Positions 39,876 through 48,960 of a stretch of DNA of 64,000 nucleotides are shown in pieces. A program made the translations under genes and the position numbers. Source of the DNA: an uncultured Stenotrophomonas sp. (lineage in GTDB: Bacteria; Pseudomonadota; Gammaproteobacteria; Xanthomonadales; Xanthomonadaceae); contig FLTS01000001.1 in assembly GCA_900078405.1 (NCBI GenBank), positions 1,698,626 through 1,762,625 of the forward strand. The letters run 5' to 3'. Positions within the stretch are counted from its first letter, which is position 1; each line of letters opens with the position of its first letter. Under the pieces are notes generated by a model. It saw only the letters and a program-made list of their open reading frames with translations, had not been told where the DNA came from and did not search any database.

Positions 39876-40724
39876 ATGCCCGACACCCGCTTCACCCTGC
39901 CACACTGGGATGCCCTTGCCGGCCTGGCCGACGTCGACCTGCCCCTGTTCGCCACCGCGCTGCTGATCGCCCGCGACGAATACCCCGAGCTGGACCCGGC
40001 ACGCTGCGACCGCCTGCTGCAGGCCCATGCCGACCACCTGCGCACCGAAGTCTCGGCCATCGGCGAATGGCCGCTGAAGGTGGCCGCCATCAACCACCAC
40101 CTGTTCAACGAACTGGGCTACAGCGGCGACCACGACGCCTACTACGACCCGCGCAACAGCTACCTCAACGAAGTGGTGGCGCGCCGGCTCGGCAACCCGA
40201 TCTCGCTGGCGCTGGTACAGATGGAAGTCTCGCGCCGGCTCGGCCTGCCGCTGGAAGGCATTTCCTTCCCCGGCCATTTCCTCGTGCGCCTGCCGGTGGA
40301 GGAAGGCGTGCTGGTCATGGATCCGTTCAACGGTGGCCGCCCGCTGGGCGTGGACGAACTGCGCGAACGCGCGCGCAGCAACCTCGGCGGGCGCACCCCG
40401 GACGACCAGACCCTGGCGCGGATACTCGACCCTGCCCCGCACCGCGCCATCCTGGTCCGCATCCTGCGCAACCTGCACGGCGTCTATGCCGAGGCCGGGC
40501 AATGGGACCGCGCCGCGCGCTGCGCCGACCGCATCCTCACCCTCGCCCCCGGGCAGAACGACGCCCTGCGCGACCGCGGCATGGCCTACCTGCACCTGGG
40601 CCACGACACCGGCGCACGCAACGACCTGGCCGGCTACCTCCAGCGCGAACCCGAGGCAGACGACGCCCCCCAGTTGCGCGACAGGCTGGTCGAACTGGGC
40701 AGCGGGCGCCCGCGGCTGCACTGA
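39876..40724 (+). CDS. SirB1-type transglutaminase-like/TPR protein
   Basis: A 282-residue protein. NHHLFNELGYSGDHDAYYDP and LGNPISLALVQMEVSRRLG near 75-125, then GISFPGHFLVRLP near 128, form the SirB1_N transglutaminase-like domain; the C-terminal 80 residues are a TPR-like pair (NDALRDRGMAYLHLGHDTGA). E. coli SirB1 and homologues sit near prfA; the function is unknown. No signal peptide. Confidence 0.85.
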   Translation: MPDTRFTLPHWDALAGLADVDLPLFATALLIARDEYPELDPARCDRLLQAHADHLRTEVSAIGEWPLKVAAINHHLFNELGYSGDHDAYYDPRNSYLNEVVARRLGNPISLALVQMEVSRRLGLPLEGISFPGHFLVRLPVEEGVLVMDPFNGGRPLGVDELRERARSNLGGRTPDDQTLARILDPAPHRAILVRILRNLHGVYAEAGQWDRAARCADRILTLAPGQNDALRDRGMAYLHLGHDTGARNDLAGYLQREPEADDAPQLRDRLVELGSGRPRLH

Positions 40725-40821
40725 ACCGGCGCCGGCCGGCGAAATACCCCATCCTTTCCCCGGAAGGGCCGCCGGCGCGCCCACGCGTTAAACTGGCGCA
40801 CCCTTTGCCCCGCCACACCCC

Positions 40822-41289
40822 ATGAGCCACTACGAAGGCGACCTCCGCCCGGCCGAATCGGCCCGTTTCGTCATCATTGCCAGCCGCTGGAATGCCCGCA
40901 TCACCGACGTGCTGGTCACCGGCGCGCGACAGAGCCTGGCCGGCAACGGCATCGGCGAGGACGCCATCGACGTGGTCCGCGTACCCGGTGCGTGGGAAAT
41001 CCCGCTGGCCGCCGCACGCCTGGCCGCCACCGGCAAGCACGCGGCCATCATCGCCCTGGGCTGCGTGATCCGCGGCGACACCCGCCACTACGAACACGTG
41101 GCCGACCGCTGCGCCGAGGGCCTGATGCGCGTGCAACTGGATTTCGGCGTGCCGGTGCTCAACGGCGTGCTGGCGGTGGAACGCGCGGAAGACGCCGAGG
41201 CCCGCGCCGGCGGCAGCCACGGCAACAAGGGCGAGGAGGCCGCATTGACGGCGCTGGAAATGGTCAACCTTCTGGAGCAGCTGCCATGA
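40822..41289 (+). CDS. ribH: 6,7-dimethyl-8-ribityllumazine synthase
   Basis: A 155-residue enzyme of riboflavin synthesis. [19 protein letters not shown] near 18, [15 protein letters not shown] near 55, [17 protein letters not shown] near 80 (catalytic His) and [13 protein letters not shown] near 110 are standard. Its TGA overlaps the nusB start, the common ribH-nusB-thiL order. Confidence 0.95.
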   Translation: MSHYEGDLRPAESARFVIIASRWNARITDVLVTGARQSLAGNGIGEDAIDVVRVPGAWEIPLAAARLAATGKHAAIIALGCVIRGDTRHYEHVADRCAEGLMRVQLDFGVPVLNGVLAVERAEDAEARAGGSHGNKGEEAALTALEMVNLLEQLP

Positions 41290-41765
41290 ACAACAAGCCC
41301 CACGGCAGGCCTGCCGGAAAGCCCCGCCGCCACGACGGCATCGACCCGGTGCTGCGCTCGCGCGCACGCCGCCGCGCGTTGCAGGCGGTCTATGCATGGC
41401 AGATTTCCGGCGGCAGCGCCGAATCGCTGCTGGCCCAGTTCGCCCACGAACAGGCGCACGAAGTGGCCGACCTGGCCTATTTCGAGAACCTGCTGCGCGG
41501 CGTGCTCGAACACCGCCGCGCGCTGGACGAAGCCCTGGCCCCGTTCGTCGACCGCCCGGTCGAGGAAATCGACGCCATCGAACGCGCGGTGCTGCGCGTG
41601 GCCGCCTTCGAGCTGCACCACCGCCCGGACGTGCCGTACCGCGTGGTCATCAACGAGGCCATCGAAACCGCCAAGCGCTTCGGCTCCGAGCACGGCCACA
41701 CCTACGTCAACGGCGTGCTGGACCGCGCCGCGCTGGAATGGCGCAAGGTCGAAGCCAAGGAGTGA
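41286..41765 (+). CDS. nusB: transcription antitermination factor NusB
   Basis: A 159-residue all-helical protein that binds boxA with S10 for rRNA antitermination. [20 protein letters not shown] near 24 and the C-terminal [20 protein letters not shown] with FVNGVLD-like YVNGVLDRA are diagnostic. The basic N-terminal tail is slightly long. Confidence 0.95.
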   Translation: MNNKPHGRPAGKPRRHDGIDPVLRSRARRRALQAVYAWQISGGSAESLLAQFAHEQAHEVADLAYFENLLRGVLEHRRALDEALAPFVDRPVEEIDAIERAVLRVAAFELHHRPDVPYRVVINEAIETAKRFGSEHGHTYVNGVLDRAALEWRKVEAKE

Positions 41766-41843
41766 GAAACGAGGAGTGAGAAGTAAGGAAAAGCCGCTCC
41801 TGCCATCTCCCACTCCCCACTTCTCCCCACTCACTCCTGCCCT
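41766..41843. repeat. spacer with inverted GAGTGAGAA/CTCACTCC repeats
   Basis: The nusB-thiL gap contains purine-rich repeats (GAGAAACGAGGAGTGAGAAG) on the left and pyrimidine-rich complements (CCACTTCTCCCCACTCACTC) on the right, able to form an imperfect stem. Similar GAGTGAGAA sequences are frequent spacers in this bacterial family (memory). Confidence 0.5.
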
Positions 41844-42815
41844 ATGGACGAGTTCGGCCTGATCGACCACATCGCCCGCCGCGCGCGCCTGCGCGCCGAC
41901 GTGGTGCTGGGCATCGGCGATGACGCCGCCCTGCTGCAACCGCCGCCGGGTCGACAACTGGCCGTCACCGCCGACACGCTCAATGCCGGCGTGCACTTCC
42001 CCGCCGAAGCCCTGCCGGCCGACATCGGCTGGAAGGCGCTGGCGGTGAACCTCTCCGACCTCGCCGCGATGGGCGCCGCGCCGCTGTGGTGCACCCTGTC
42101 GCTGTCTCTGCCGCAGGCCGATGCCGGCTGGCTGGAGGGCTTCGTCGACGGCTTCTTCGCGCTGGCCGATGCCAGCGGCATCGTCCTGGTCGGCGGCGAC
42201 ACCACGCGCGGGCCGCTGTCACTGTCGATCACCGCGATGGGCGCGGTACCGGCCGGGCTGGCGCTGCGCCGCGACGGCGCCCGCGTTGGCGACGACATCT
42301 GGATCAGCGGCACGCCCGGCGAAGCGGCCGGCGCACTGCGCCTGTGGCAGCGCGGTGCGCTCGACGTGCGCATACCTGCGGCCGATGCCGGCCACGAAAT
42401 CCTGCGCCAGCGCCTGCAACGGCCAACGCCGCGGCTGCAGCTGGGGCAGGCGCTGCACGACGTGGCCAGTGCCGCGGCCGACGTGTCCGACGGGCTGCTC
42501 GCCGACCTCGGCCACATCGCCGCGCGCAGCGGCGTCGGCGCGCGGGTGCAGGCCGGGCGCGTGCCATTGTCGCCCGCGCTGCGCGACACGCTCGGCGCCG
42601 ATGCCGCGCGCGACTGCGCCCTGCGCGGCGGCGACGATTACGAACTGTGCTTCACCGCCGCACCGGAACGGCGCGACGCGCTGCAGGCGCTGTCATCACA
42701 ACTGGCGCTGCCGTTGACCCGCATCGGCCACATCGTCGAAGGTCCGGGTGTCACCTGCGAAGGCGAGCCAGATACCGGTCATACCGCCGGCTACCGCCAT
42801 TTCGCGGCGCAATGA
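41844..42815 (+). CDS. thiL: thiamine-monophosphate kinase
   Basis: A 323-residue PurM-fold kinase making thiamine diphosphate. GIGDDAALL near 24, TADTLNAGVHF near 43, VNLSDLAAMGAAP near 66, VGGDTTRG near 115 and DVSDGLLADLGH near 212 are all present and carry the metal-binding aspartates. Third gene of the ribH-nusB-thiL unit; thiE is nearby. Confidence 0.95.
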   Translation: MDEFGLIDHIARRARLRADVVLGIGDDAALLQPPPGRQLAVTADTLNAGVHFPAEALPADIGWKALAVNLSDLAAMGAAPLWCTLSLSLPQADAGWLEGFVDGFFALADASGIVLVGGDTTRGPLSLSITAMGAVPAGLALRRDGARVGDDIWISGTPGEAAGALRLWQRGALDVRIPAADAGHEILRQRLQRPTPRLQLGQALHDVASAAADVSDGLLADLGHIAARSGVGARVQAGRVPLSPALRDTLGADAARDCALRGGDDYELCFTAAPERRDALQALSSQLALPLTRIGHIVEGPGVTCEGEPDTGHTAGYRHFAAQ

Positions 42816-42826
42816 CCGCAGGTGCC

Positions 42827-42962
42827 GGGCTTGCCCGGCACGGAAGCTTCACCGGCAGGGCTTCATGCGGGGCAAGCCCCGCATCTACGGAAGCACCCGC
42901 AGGTCGGGGCTACGCCCCCGACGGCGATATTCGTGAAGCGTCGGGGCATAGCCCCGACCTAC
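42827..42962. repeat. cluster of REP-like hairpins
   Basis: Four tandem hairpins: GCCGGGC-TT-GCCCGGC, TGCGGGGC-AA-GCCCCGCA, and two GTCGGGGC...GCCCCGAC arms facing each other around TATTCGTGAAGCG (about 42902-42958). It separates convergent thiL and the rubredoxin gene. Confidence 0.75.
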
Positions 42963-42966
42963 GACC

Positions 42967-43158
42967 TCAATCCAGCTCCACCATCTCGAAGTCGTCCTTG
43001 GTCGCGCCGCAATCCGGGCAGGTCCACGTATCCGGCACGTCGGCCCAACGCGTGCCGGCCGCGATGCCCTCTTCGGGCAGGCCATCGGCCTCGCTGTAGA
43101 TGAAGCCGCAGACGACGCACATCCAGGTGCGGAAGGTGGAGGCGGAGGCATCGGACAT
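42967..43158 (-). CDS. rubredoxin
   Basis: A 63-residue one-iron electron carrier. Two iron-binding pairs, CVVC ([20 protein letters not shown]) and CPDC ([17 protein letters not shown]), with the conserved FxxVP-type linker ([10 protein letters not shown]). It is short and stands alone, reading against its thi neighbours; the redox partner is unknown. Confidence 0.95.
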   Translation of the reverse strand: MSDASASTFRTWMCVVCGFIYSEADGLPEEGIAAGTRWADVPDTWTCPDCGATKDDFEMVELD

Positions 43159-43227
43159 CGGATAATCACGGCAATACGGGACGGTTGCCGATTGTCCCAC
43201 TCCCGCCGCCGCACAGGTAGCCATTGC

Positions 43228-43851
43228 ATGCCCCACGCTTCCCACGCGCCCCGCGGCGTCTATCTGATCACCCCGGACGAACCCGACACCGTGCGCCTGC
43301 TCGCCCGCGTGCGCCCGCTGCTGGCCGGCGCCACCTGGCTGCAATACCGCAACAAGGCGGTCGATGCCACCACCGCCCGCGAACAGGCACATGCGTTGCA
43401 GGCCCTGTGCGCCGAAGCCGGCGTGCCGCTGATCATCAACGACGACGCAGCGCTGGCTGCCGAGGTCGGCGCGGCCGGCGTGCACTTGGGCGAGGACGAC
43501 GGCGACATCGCCGCCGCGCGCGCGCTGCTCGGCCCCGACGCGATCATCGGCGCCTCCTGCTACGACCAACTGGAACTGGCGCAGCGCGCGGTGGCCGCCG
43601 GCGCCAGCTACGTCGCCTTCGGCGCGTTCTTCCCCAGCCGCAGCAAGGCCACCACGCGGCGCGCGCACCCGCAACTGCTGCGCGATGCCGCCGCGCTGGG
43701 CGTGCCGCGCGTGGCGATAGGCGGGTTGGCGGTGGACAACATCGCGCCGCTGGTCGAAGCCGGCGCGGATCTGGTGGCGGTCATCAGCGGCGTGTTCGCG
43801 GCCGATGACCCGGTGACGGCATTGCGGGCCTGTCAGGCCTGCTTCGCGTAG
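43228..43851 (+). CDS. thiE: thiamine-phosphate synthase
   Basis: A 207-residue TIM-barrel enzyme joining HMP-PP and thiazole phosphate. [20 protein letters not shown] near 38, [20 protein letters not shown] near 70, [12 protein letters not shown] near 108 and [15 protein letters not shown] near 130 fit. The start at 43228 is chosen for [16 protein letters not shown]. No TPP riboswitch was recognised upstream. Confidence 0.94.
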   Translation: MPHASHAPRGVYLITPDEPDTVRLLARVRPLLAGATWLQYRNKAVDATTAREQAHALQALCAEAGVPLIINDDAALAAEVGAAGVHLGEDDGDIAAARALLGPDAIIGASCYDQLELAQRAVAAGASYVAFGAFFPSRSKATTRRAHPQLLRDAAALGVPRVAIGGLAVDNIAPLVEAGADLVAVISGVFAADDPVTALRACQACFA

Positions 43852-44007
43852 ATCGGGGCTATGCCCCCGACGCTCTTCGTGGGTTCCGCGCGTCGGGGGC
43901 GTAGCCCCGACCTACCGCTGCATGTTTTTGCACTTCCTGTAGGAGCGACGTAAGTCGCGACGTGGCTTCACCACGAAAGCCCCGGTCGCGACTTACGTCG
44001 CTCCTAC
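43849..44007. repeat. two REP-like inverted repeats
   Basis: The first (43849-43915) has arms ATCGGGGCTATGCCCCCGAC and GTCGGGGGCGTAGCCCCGAC. The second (43939-44007) has 23-base perfect arms beginning GTAGGAGCGACGTAAGTCGC and enclosing GTGGCTTCACCACGAAAGCC. The second is the best-preserved copy of this repeat in the window and could be the family reference. Confidence 0.85.
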
Positions 44008-44020
44008 GGGGGAGCAAGGA

Positions 44021-45295
44021 CTACTCCAGCGCCGCCTTGACCGCTTCCGGGTCGGCCAGCGCCTGCACCTCGCGGATCAAGCGCACGGTATTGCCGCCGA
44101 GGATCGCGCTGACCTGGCGGTCGTCGTAGCCGGCGTCCAGCAGCGCCTGCACCACCTTAGGCAGCGCCGTGATGTCCTCGTAGCCGACCACGCCACCGCC
44201 ACCGTCCCAGTCGGCGCCGAGGCCGACGTGCTCCCAGCCGGCCACCTCGATGATGTGCAGCAGGTGGCGCATGTAGTCGTCGAAGTCGGCCTTGCGGATG
44301 CCGTACTTCGCATCCAGCTCGGCGAGCTTCGCCTTGGCCTGCTCGCGTTCCCCGGCCGTCATCTCGTGGCGGTTACCGAAGGATGCGTAGACCTTGCGCC
44401 GCTCGGCGCGGTACTCCGGCGTGGCGCCGGTGTCGATCAGGTAGCCGCCCAGCGAGTTGACCTGGATCACCCCGCCCTTCTTCGCCAGTGCGCGGATGCG
44501 CGCGTCGTCGATGTTGCGCGAGTGCGCGAACACGTCAAAGGCACCGCTGTGCGAGAGGATGATCGGCGCTTTGCTCAGTTCCAGCATCTGGTCGAACACG
44601 GCGTTGGAGGCGTGCGACTGGTCGAGGACGATGCCCAACCGGTTGGCCTGCGCGACCAGCGCGCGGCCCTTCTCGCTCAGGCCGCCATGCTCGCCTTCCG
44701 GCGCCACGCCCATGCCCGCCGAGTCGGCGAAATCGTTGTGGCCGATGTGCGCGAGCGAGATCATCCGCAGCCCCTGCCTGTAGTAGAAGCTCAGCAGGCT
44801 GGGGTCGTGCTCCAGCGGGTAGGCGTTCTCCATGCTGATGTAGACCGACTTCTTCCCCGCCGCCTTGATCCGCGCCGCATCGTCGGCGGTGGTGGCCAGC
44901 TCGAAGGTACCGGCATTGGCCGCGACCATCTCGCGGATCTCGGCCAGCCGCACCAGGCCGGCGTCACGCGCCTCCAGGTTGCCGGCTTCGTCGCGCTCGC
45001 CCTGCCCGGTGTAGATCACCCAGAAGCCGCCATCGAGCCCGCCCTCGACCATGCGCGGGTAGTCGATCTGCGAGCCATCGTCCTTGAACGCATGGCGGTC
45101 GCTGATCTTCCAACCCGGCTGTGAGAAAAACGCCGGCGTATCGAGGTGGGTGTCGAGGTTGATCGCCTGCGCCTGCAGCGCGCGGGCATGCGCGGAGATT
45201 TCCGCCGGGCCGGTACCGGCCTGTGCGCCGGCGGCCACGGCCAGCAGCAGCGCGCTTGCCAGTGCACCGGTCTTGAACGTCGCAACGAACTTCAT
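44021..45295 (-). CDS. exported membrane-dipeptidase-type peptidase (M19)
   Basis: A 424-residue zinc dipeptidase with a signal peptide (MKFVATFKTGALASALLLAV, cleavage after AQA near 25). M19 ligands are NLDTHLDTP (His, Asp), ENAYPLE (bridging Glu), ILSHSGAF and MISLAHIGHNDFADS (His) and GLGADWDGGG (Asp). Renal-dipeptidase relatives split diverse dipeptides, some D-containing; the substrate is unknown here. Confidence 0.92.
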   Translation of the reverse strand: MKFVATFKTGALASALLLAVAAGAQAGTGPAEISAHARALQAQAINLDTHLDTPAFFSQPGWKISDRHAFKDDGSQIDYPRMVEGGLDGGFWVIYTGQGERDEAGNLEARDAGLVRLAEIREMVAANAGTFELATTADDAARIKAAGKKSVYISMENAYPLEHDPSLLSFYYRQGLRMISLAHIGHNDFADSAGMGVAPEGEHGGLSEKGRALVAQANRLGIVLDQSHASNAVFDQMLELSKAPIILSHSGAFDVFAHSRNIDDARIRALAKKGGVIQVNSLGGYLIDTGATPEYRAERRKVYASFGNRHEMTAGEREQAKAKLAELDAKYGIRKADFDDYMRHLLHIIEVAGWEHVGLGADWDGGGGVVGYEDITALPKVVQALLDAGYDDRQVSAILGGNTVRLIREVQALADPEAVKAALE

Positions 45296-45442
45296 GGCTC
45301 TCCCTTCGGGATGGATGGCTCCGGCATTCTGGCACGCGATACGGGCGTGCCATGCAGGCCATAGGTCACGGATTCCGGCACGCGTGGCAGCCCCCGGCGC
45401 GAAAGCGGACAATAGGCGCAATCCCCCGCACGCACTGATGCC

Positions 45443-46735
45443 ATGTCCTTGAACCACGACCAGTCCCACGCCTTGTTCACCCGCGCGCAGCAGCTGCTGC
45501 CCGGCGGCGTCAACTCGCCGGTGCGCGCGTTCAAATCGGTCGGCGGCGAGCCGTTCTTCGTGCAGCGCGCCGATGGCCCGTACCTGTTCGACGTGGATGG
45601 CAACCGCTACATCGACTACGTGGGTTCGTGGGGGCCGATGATCGTCGGCCACAATCACCCGGCAGTGCGTGAAGCGGTGGCGCAGGCGATCGGCAACGGC
45701 CTGTCGTTCGGCGCGCCGTGCCCGGCGGAAATCACGATGGCCGAGACCATCACCCAACTGGTGCCCTCGTGCGAAATGGTGCGCATGGTCAACTCCGGCA
45801 CCGAAGCCACGCTGTCGGCGATCCGGCTGGCGCGCGGCGCCACCGGGCGCATGAAGATCGTCAAGTTCGAAGGCTGCTACCACGGCCACGGCGACTCGTT
45901 CCTGGTCAAGGCCGGCAGCGGCATGTTGACCCTCGGCGTACCGACCTCGCCCGGCGTGCCGGCCGGGCTGAGCGAGCTGACCCTGACCCTGCCCTACAAC
46001 GACTTCGACGCCGCCACCGCATTGTTCGAGCAGCAAGGCAGCGAGATCGCCGGCCTCATCATCGAGCCGGTGGTCGGCAACGCCAACTGCATCCCGCCGC
46101 GCGAGGGTTACCTGCAGCACCTGCGCGAGCTGTGCACGCGGCACGGCGCGCTGCTGATCTTCGACGAAGTGATGACCGGCTTCCGCGTGGCCCTGGGCGG
46201 CGCGCAGGCGCATTACGGCATCACCCCGGACCTGACCACCTTCGGCAAGATCATCGGCGGCGGCATGCCGGTGGGTGCCTACGGCGGCCGCCGCGAGCTG
46301 ATGCAGCAGATCGCCCCGGCCGGCCCGATTTACCAGGCCGGCACGCTGAGCGGCAACCCGGTGGCGATGGCGGCCGGACTGGCGATGCTGGAACTGATCC
46401 GGCAGCCCGGTTTCCATGAACGTCTGACTGCCGCCACCGCACGCCTGTGCGAAGGACTGGAAGCGGCCGCACGCGAGGCCGGCGTGGCCGTCACCACCAA
46501 CCGCGTCGGCGCGATGTTCGGCCTGTTCTTCACCGGCGAGAAGGTGGAGACGTACGCGCAGGCCACCGCCTGCGATACCGCCGCATTCAACCGCTTCTTC
46601 CACGCGATGCTGGAGCGCGGCGTGTTCCTGGCGCCGTCGGCGTATGAAGCCGGCTTCCTGTCCAGCGCACATGACGAGGCGGTGATCGAGGCCACGCTGG
46701 CGGCCGCGCGCGAGGCGTTCAAGGCCGCCGCCTGA
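45443..46735 (+). CDS. hemL: glutamate-1-semialdehyde 2,1-aminomutase
   Basis: A 430-residue class III PLP enzyme, the second step of C5 heme synthesis. [20 protein letters not shown] at the start, [15 protein letters not shown] near 52, [17 protein letters not shown] near 118 and the PLP lysine in [18 protein letters not shown] near 265. Its presence makes hemA necessary unless heme or ALA is imported. Confidence 0.96.
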   Translation: MSLNHDQSHALFTRAQQLLPGGVNSPVRAFKSVGGEPFFVQRADGPYLFDVDGNRYIDYVGSWGPMIVGHNHPAVREAVAQAIGNGLSFGAPCPAEITMAETITQLVPSCEMVRMVNSGTEATLSAIRLARGATGRMKIVKFEGCYHGHGDSFLVKAGSGMLTLGVPTSPGVPAGLSELTLTLPYNDFDAATALFEQQGSEIAGLIIEPVVGNANCIPPREGYLQHLRELCTRHGALLIFDEVMTGFRVALGGAQAHYGITPDLTTFGKIIGGGMPVGAYGGRRELMQQIAPAGPIYQAGTLSGNPVAMAAGLAMLELIRQPGFHERLTAATARLCEGLEAAAREAGVAVTTNRVGAMFGLFFTGEKVETYAQATACDTAAFNRFFHAMLERGVFLAPSAYEAGFLSSAHDEAVIEATLAAAREAFKAAA

Positions 46736-46741
46736 GCCCTC

Positions 46742-46815
46742 TTGCAGGTGCGGGGCTTGCCCCACACGGGGCCTTGTCGATAAAGCCCCCCATCGCGACC
46801 CGCGTCGCCCCTGCA
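46742..46815. repeat. degenerate REP-like repeat
   Basis: GCAGGTGCGGGGCTTGCCCC, then GATAAAGCCCC and CGACCCGCGTCGCCCCTGC, a decayed composite of the two repeat types in this window, between hemL and the HAD gene. Confidence 0.55.
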
Positions 46816-46825
46816 AAACACCACG

Positions 46826-47422
46826 ATGCATCCCACCCTGCATGCACTGCTGCTCGATTTCGACGGCCTGCTCGCCGACTACGACCACCGCATCCACCTG
46901 CGGCATCTGGCCGAGGCCGCCGGCTGCGCCCCGGCGCAGGTGGACGCGGCACTGCGCGGCGACGGACTGGAGCTGGCCCACGCCCGCGGCGAACTCGACG
47001 GCGACGCGCTGCTGCATGAACTGAACATCCGCCTCGGCAGCCAATTGCACGCGCAGCATTGGTCCGTCGCACGCACCGCCGCCAGCAAACTGCGCCGCGA
47101 TGCGCTGGCTGTGTTGAAGCAGGTTCGCCCCGACGTCCGCATCGCCGTGCTGACCAACAACGGCCCGCTGAGCGTGGCCGCGATCACCGCGCTGCTGCCC
47201 GGCTTCGTGCTTATCGACAGTGCCACGCTCGGCGTGCGCAAGCCCGACCCGCAGGCCTATCTCGCCGCTACCGCCCGACTGGGCTGCGAACCCGCGCGCA
47301 CGTTGTTCATCGACCACCTGTTCCGCAACGTGCGCGGCGCCCGCAACGCCGGGCTGCACGCGGATACCGCTTTCCACGCGCAGTCGCTGCAACGCGTGCT
47401 GCGGCGTTACCGGATGTTCTGA
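46826..47422 (+). CDS. HAD-superfamily hydrolase
   Basis: A 198-residue phosphatase-like protein with motif I LLLDFDGLLADYD (about 7-19), motif II VLTNNGPLS near 110, motif III lysine in VRKPDPQAYLAA near 138 and motif IV FIDHLFRNVRGARNAG near 160. In motif IV the usual FxDD is FIDH, so Mg2+ binding may be weaker. Substrate unknown. Confidence 0.88.
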   Translation: MHPTLHALLLDFDGLLADYDHRIHLRHLAEAAGCAPAQVDAALRGDGLELAHARGELDGDALLHELNIRLGSQLHAQHWSVARTAASKLRRDALAVLKQVRPDVRIAVLTNNGPLSVAAITALLPGFVLIDSATLGVRKPDPQAYLAATARLGCEPARTLFIDHLFRNVRGARNAGLHADTAFHAQSLQRVLRRYRMF

Positions 47423-47470
47423 ATCCGCCGGGCCAAGGCCCGGCGCCACGTCGTACGGTGCCGGCCCCTG

Positions 47471-47540
47471 CGTAGGTGCGGGGCTTGCCCCGCACGGTGT
47501 CTTCAGGGGAAAGCCCCATCGCGACTGGCGTCGCTCCTAC
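47471..47540. repeat. REP-like composite repeat
   Basis: CGTAGGTGCGGGGCTTGCCC hairpin followed by GGGGAAAGCCCC and CGCGACTGGCGTCGCTCCTA. A GCCGGGCC-AA-GGCCCGGC hairpin (near 47428-47445) precedes it. It lies between the HAD gene and argD (convergent). Confidence 0.65.
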
Positions 47541-47558
47541 AAAAATCTGCTCCCGCGA

Positions 47559-48785
47559 TCAGCGCGCGGCGGCGAACGCCGCGATCGCCTCGCGCACGCG
47601 CCTGATGCCTTCGGCCAGCTCTTCGTCGGTGATGTTCAGCGGCGGCACGAAGCGCAGCACGCTGCTGCCGGCCTGCAGGATCAGCACCTGCTTTTCGGCG
47701 GCCAGGTCCAGCAGGTCGCCGATGCCGGCCACGTATTCGGGTTTGAGCACCGCGCCGATCATCAGGCCCATGCCGCGCACCTGCTCGAACACGCCGAACT
47801 CGGTGCCGATGGCTTCCAGCCCGGCGCGGAGCGCGGCCGACTGGCGGGCGACGTTGGCGCGGATTTCATCCGAGGCCAGCTTGCGCAGCGCCACCCGCGC
47901 CACCGCCGCGGCCAGCGGGTTGCCGCCGAAGGTGCTGCCGTGCGCGCCCACGCCCATCACCTGCGCCACCTTCGGGCCGGCCAGCATCGCGCCGATCGGG
48001 AAACCACAACCCAGCGCCTTGGCGAGAGTCACGATGTCCGGGGTCACGCCCCAGTTCCAGTGCGCGAACAACTCGCCGGTGCGGCCCATGCCGACCTGGA
48101 TTTCGTCCAGCACCAGCAGCGCATCGTGCTGGTCACACAGCTCACGGGCGCGGCGCATGAACTCCGCCGAAGCCGGCATGATGCCGCCCTCGCCCTGCAC
48201 CGGCTCGAACATCACCGCGGCGACGTCGCCGCCGGCCATCGCCGCTTCCAGCTGCGCCACGTCGTTGAAGTCGACATAACGGAAGCCGCCGGGCAACGGC
48301 TCGTAGCCTTCCTGGTACTTCGGCTGCGCGGTGGCGGTGACCGTGGCCAGGGTGCGGCCGTGGAAGCTGCCGCGGAAGGTGACGATGACGCGCTTCTCCG
48401 GCGGCCGGCCCTGCGCGGCAGCCCACTTGCGCACCAGTTTGATCGCCACCTCGTTGGCCTCGGCGCCGGAGTTGCACAGGAACACGCGCTCGGCGAAGCG
48501 CGAGGCCGCCACCAGCTCCTGCGCCAGGTGCAACGGCGGCTCGCTGTAGAACATGTTGCTGGTATGCCAGAGCTTGTCGGCCTGCTCGACCAGTGCCGCC
48601 TTCAATTCGGCATTGCCGTGACCGAGGCTGCACACGGCGATGCCGGCGGCCAGGTCGATGAACTCGCGGCCCTGCGTGTCCCACAGGCGGGCGCCCTGCC
48701 CGCGCTCCAGCACCAGCTGGCGGGGCCGGTACACCGGCAGGTAGTACTGGGACAGGGACAGCAGCGGTTCGGCGACGGCGGTCAT
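47559..48785 (-). CDS. argD: acetylornithine-type aminotransferase
   Basis: A 408-residue class III PLP aminotransferase. IDLAAGIAVCSLGHGN near 43, FLCNSGAEANEVAIKLVRKW near 104, FHGRTLATVTATAQPKY, DEIQVGMGRTGELFAH near 225 and PLP lysine in TLAKALGCGFPIGAML near 252. Best fit ArgD (arginine synthesis, also DapC activity); other omega-amino acid aminotransferases of the family cannot be fully excluded because no other arg gene is near. Confidence 0.85.
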   Translation of the reverse strand: MTAVAEPLLSLSQYYLPVYRPRQLVLERGQGARLWDTQGREFIDLAAGIAVCSLGHGNAELKAALVEQADKLWHTSNMFYSEPPLHLAQELVAASRFAERVFLCNSGAEANEVAIKLVRKWAAAQGRPPEKRVIVTFRGSFHGRTLATVTATAQPKYQEGYEPLPGGFRYVDFNDVAQLEAAMAGGDVAAVMFEPVQGEGGIMPASAEFMRRARELCDQHDALLVLDEIQVGMGRTGELFAHWNWGVTPDIVTLAKALGCGFPIGAMLAGPKVAQVMGVGAHGSTFGGNPLAAAVARVALRKLASDEIRANVARQSAALRAGLEAIGTEFGVFEQVRGMGLMIGAVLKPEYVAGIGDLLDLAAEKQVLILQAGSSVLRFVPPLNITDEELAEGIRRVREAIAAFAAAR

Positions 48786-48960
48786 GGCGTTCGAGTGGGT
48801 GGTTGCGGGTGAAGCCGGCATTGTCCTCCATTCCACCGCGCGCCGTGGTGTCCGGGCCAGACGTGACGTCCAGCGCCCTGCATGGCCTGTCGGGTTTGCC
48901 GCGCAAGTCGGGCCCTGCGTGGCCGACCTGCGCGATGCCCGACACCGCCGCAATGGGGTG

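Noticed and set aside
43160..43227. TPP riboswitch before thiE
   Set aside because: The spacer is only about 70 bases and lacks the CTGAGA thi-box pattern.
44021..47449. A very long minus-strand open frame through hemL and the HAD gene
   Set aside because: Only the part up to 45295 is a real gene (the M19 peptidase, with its own signal peptide). The rest is antisense to hemL and the HAD gene.
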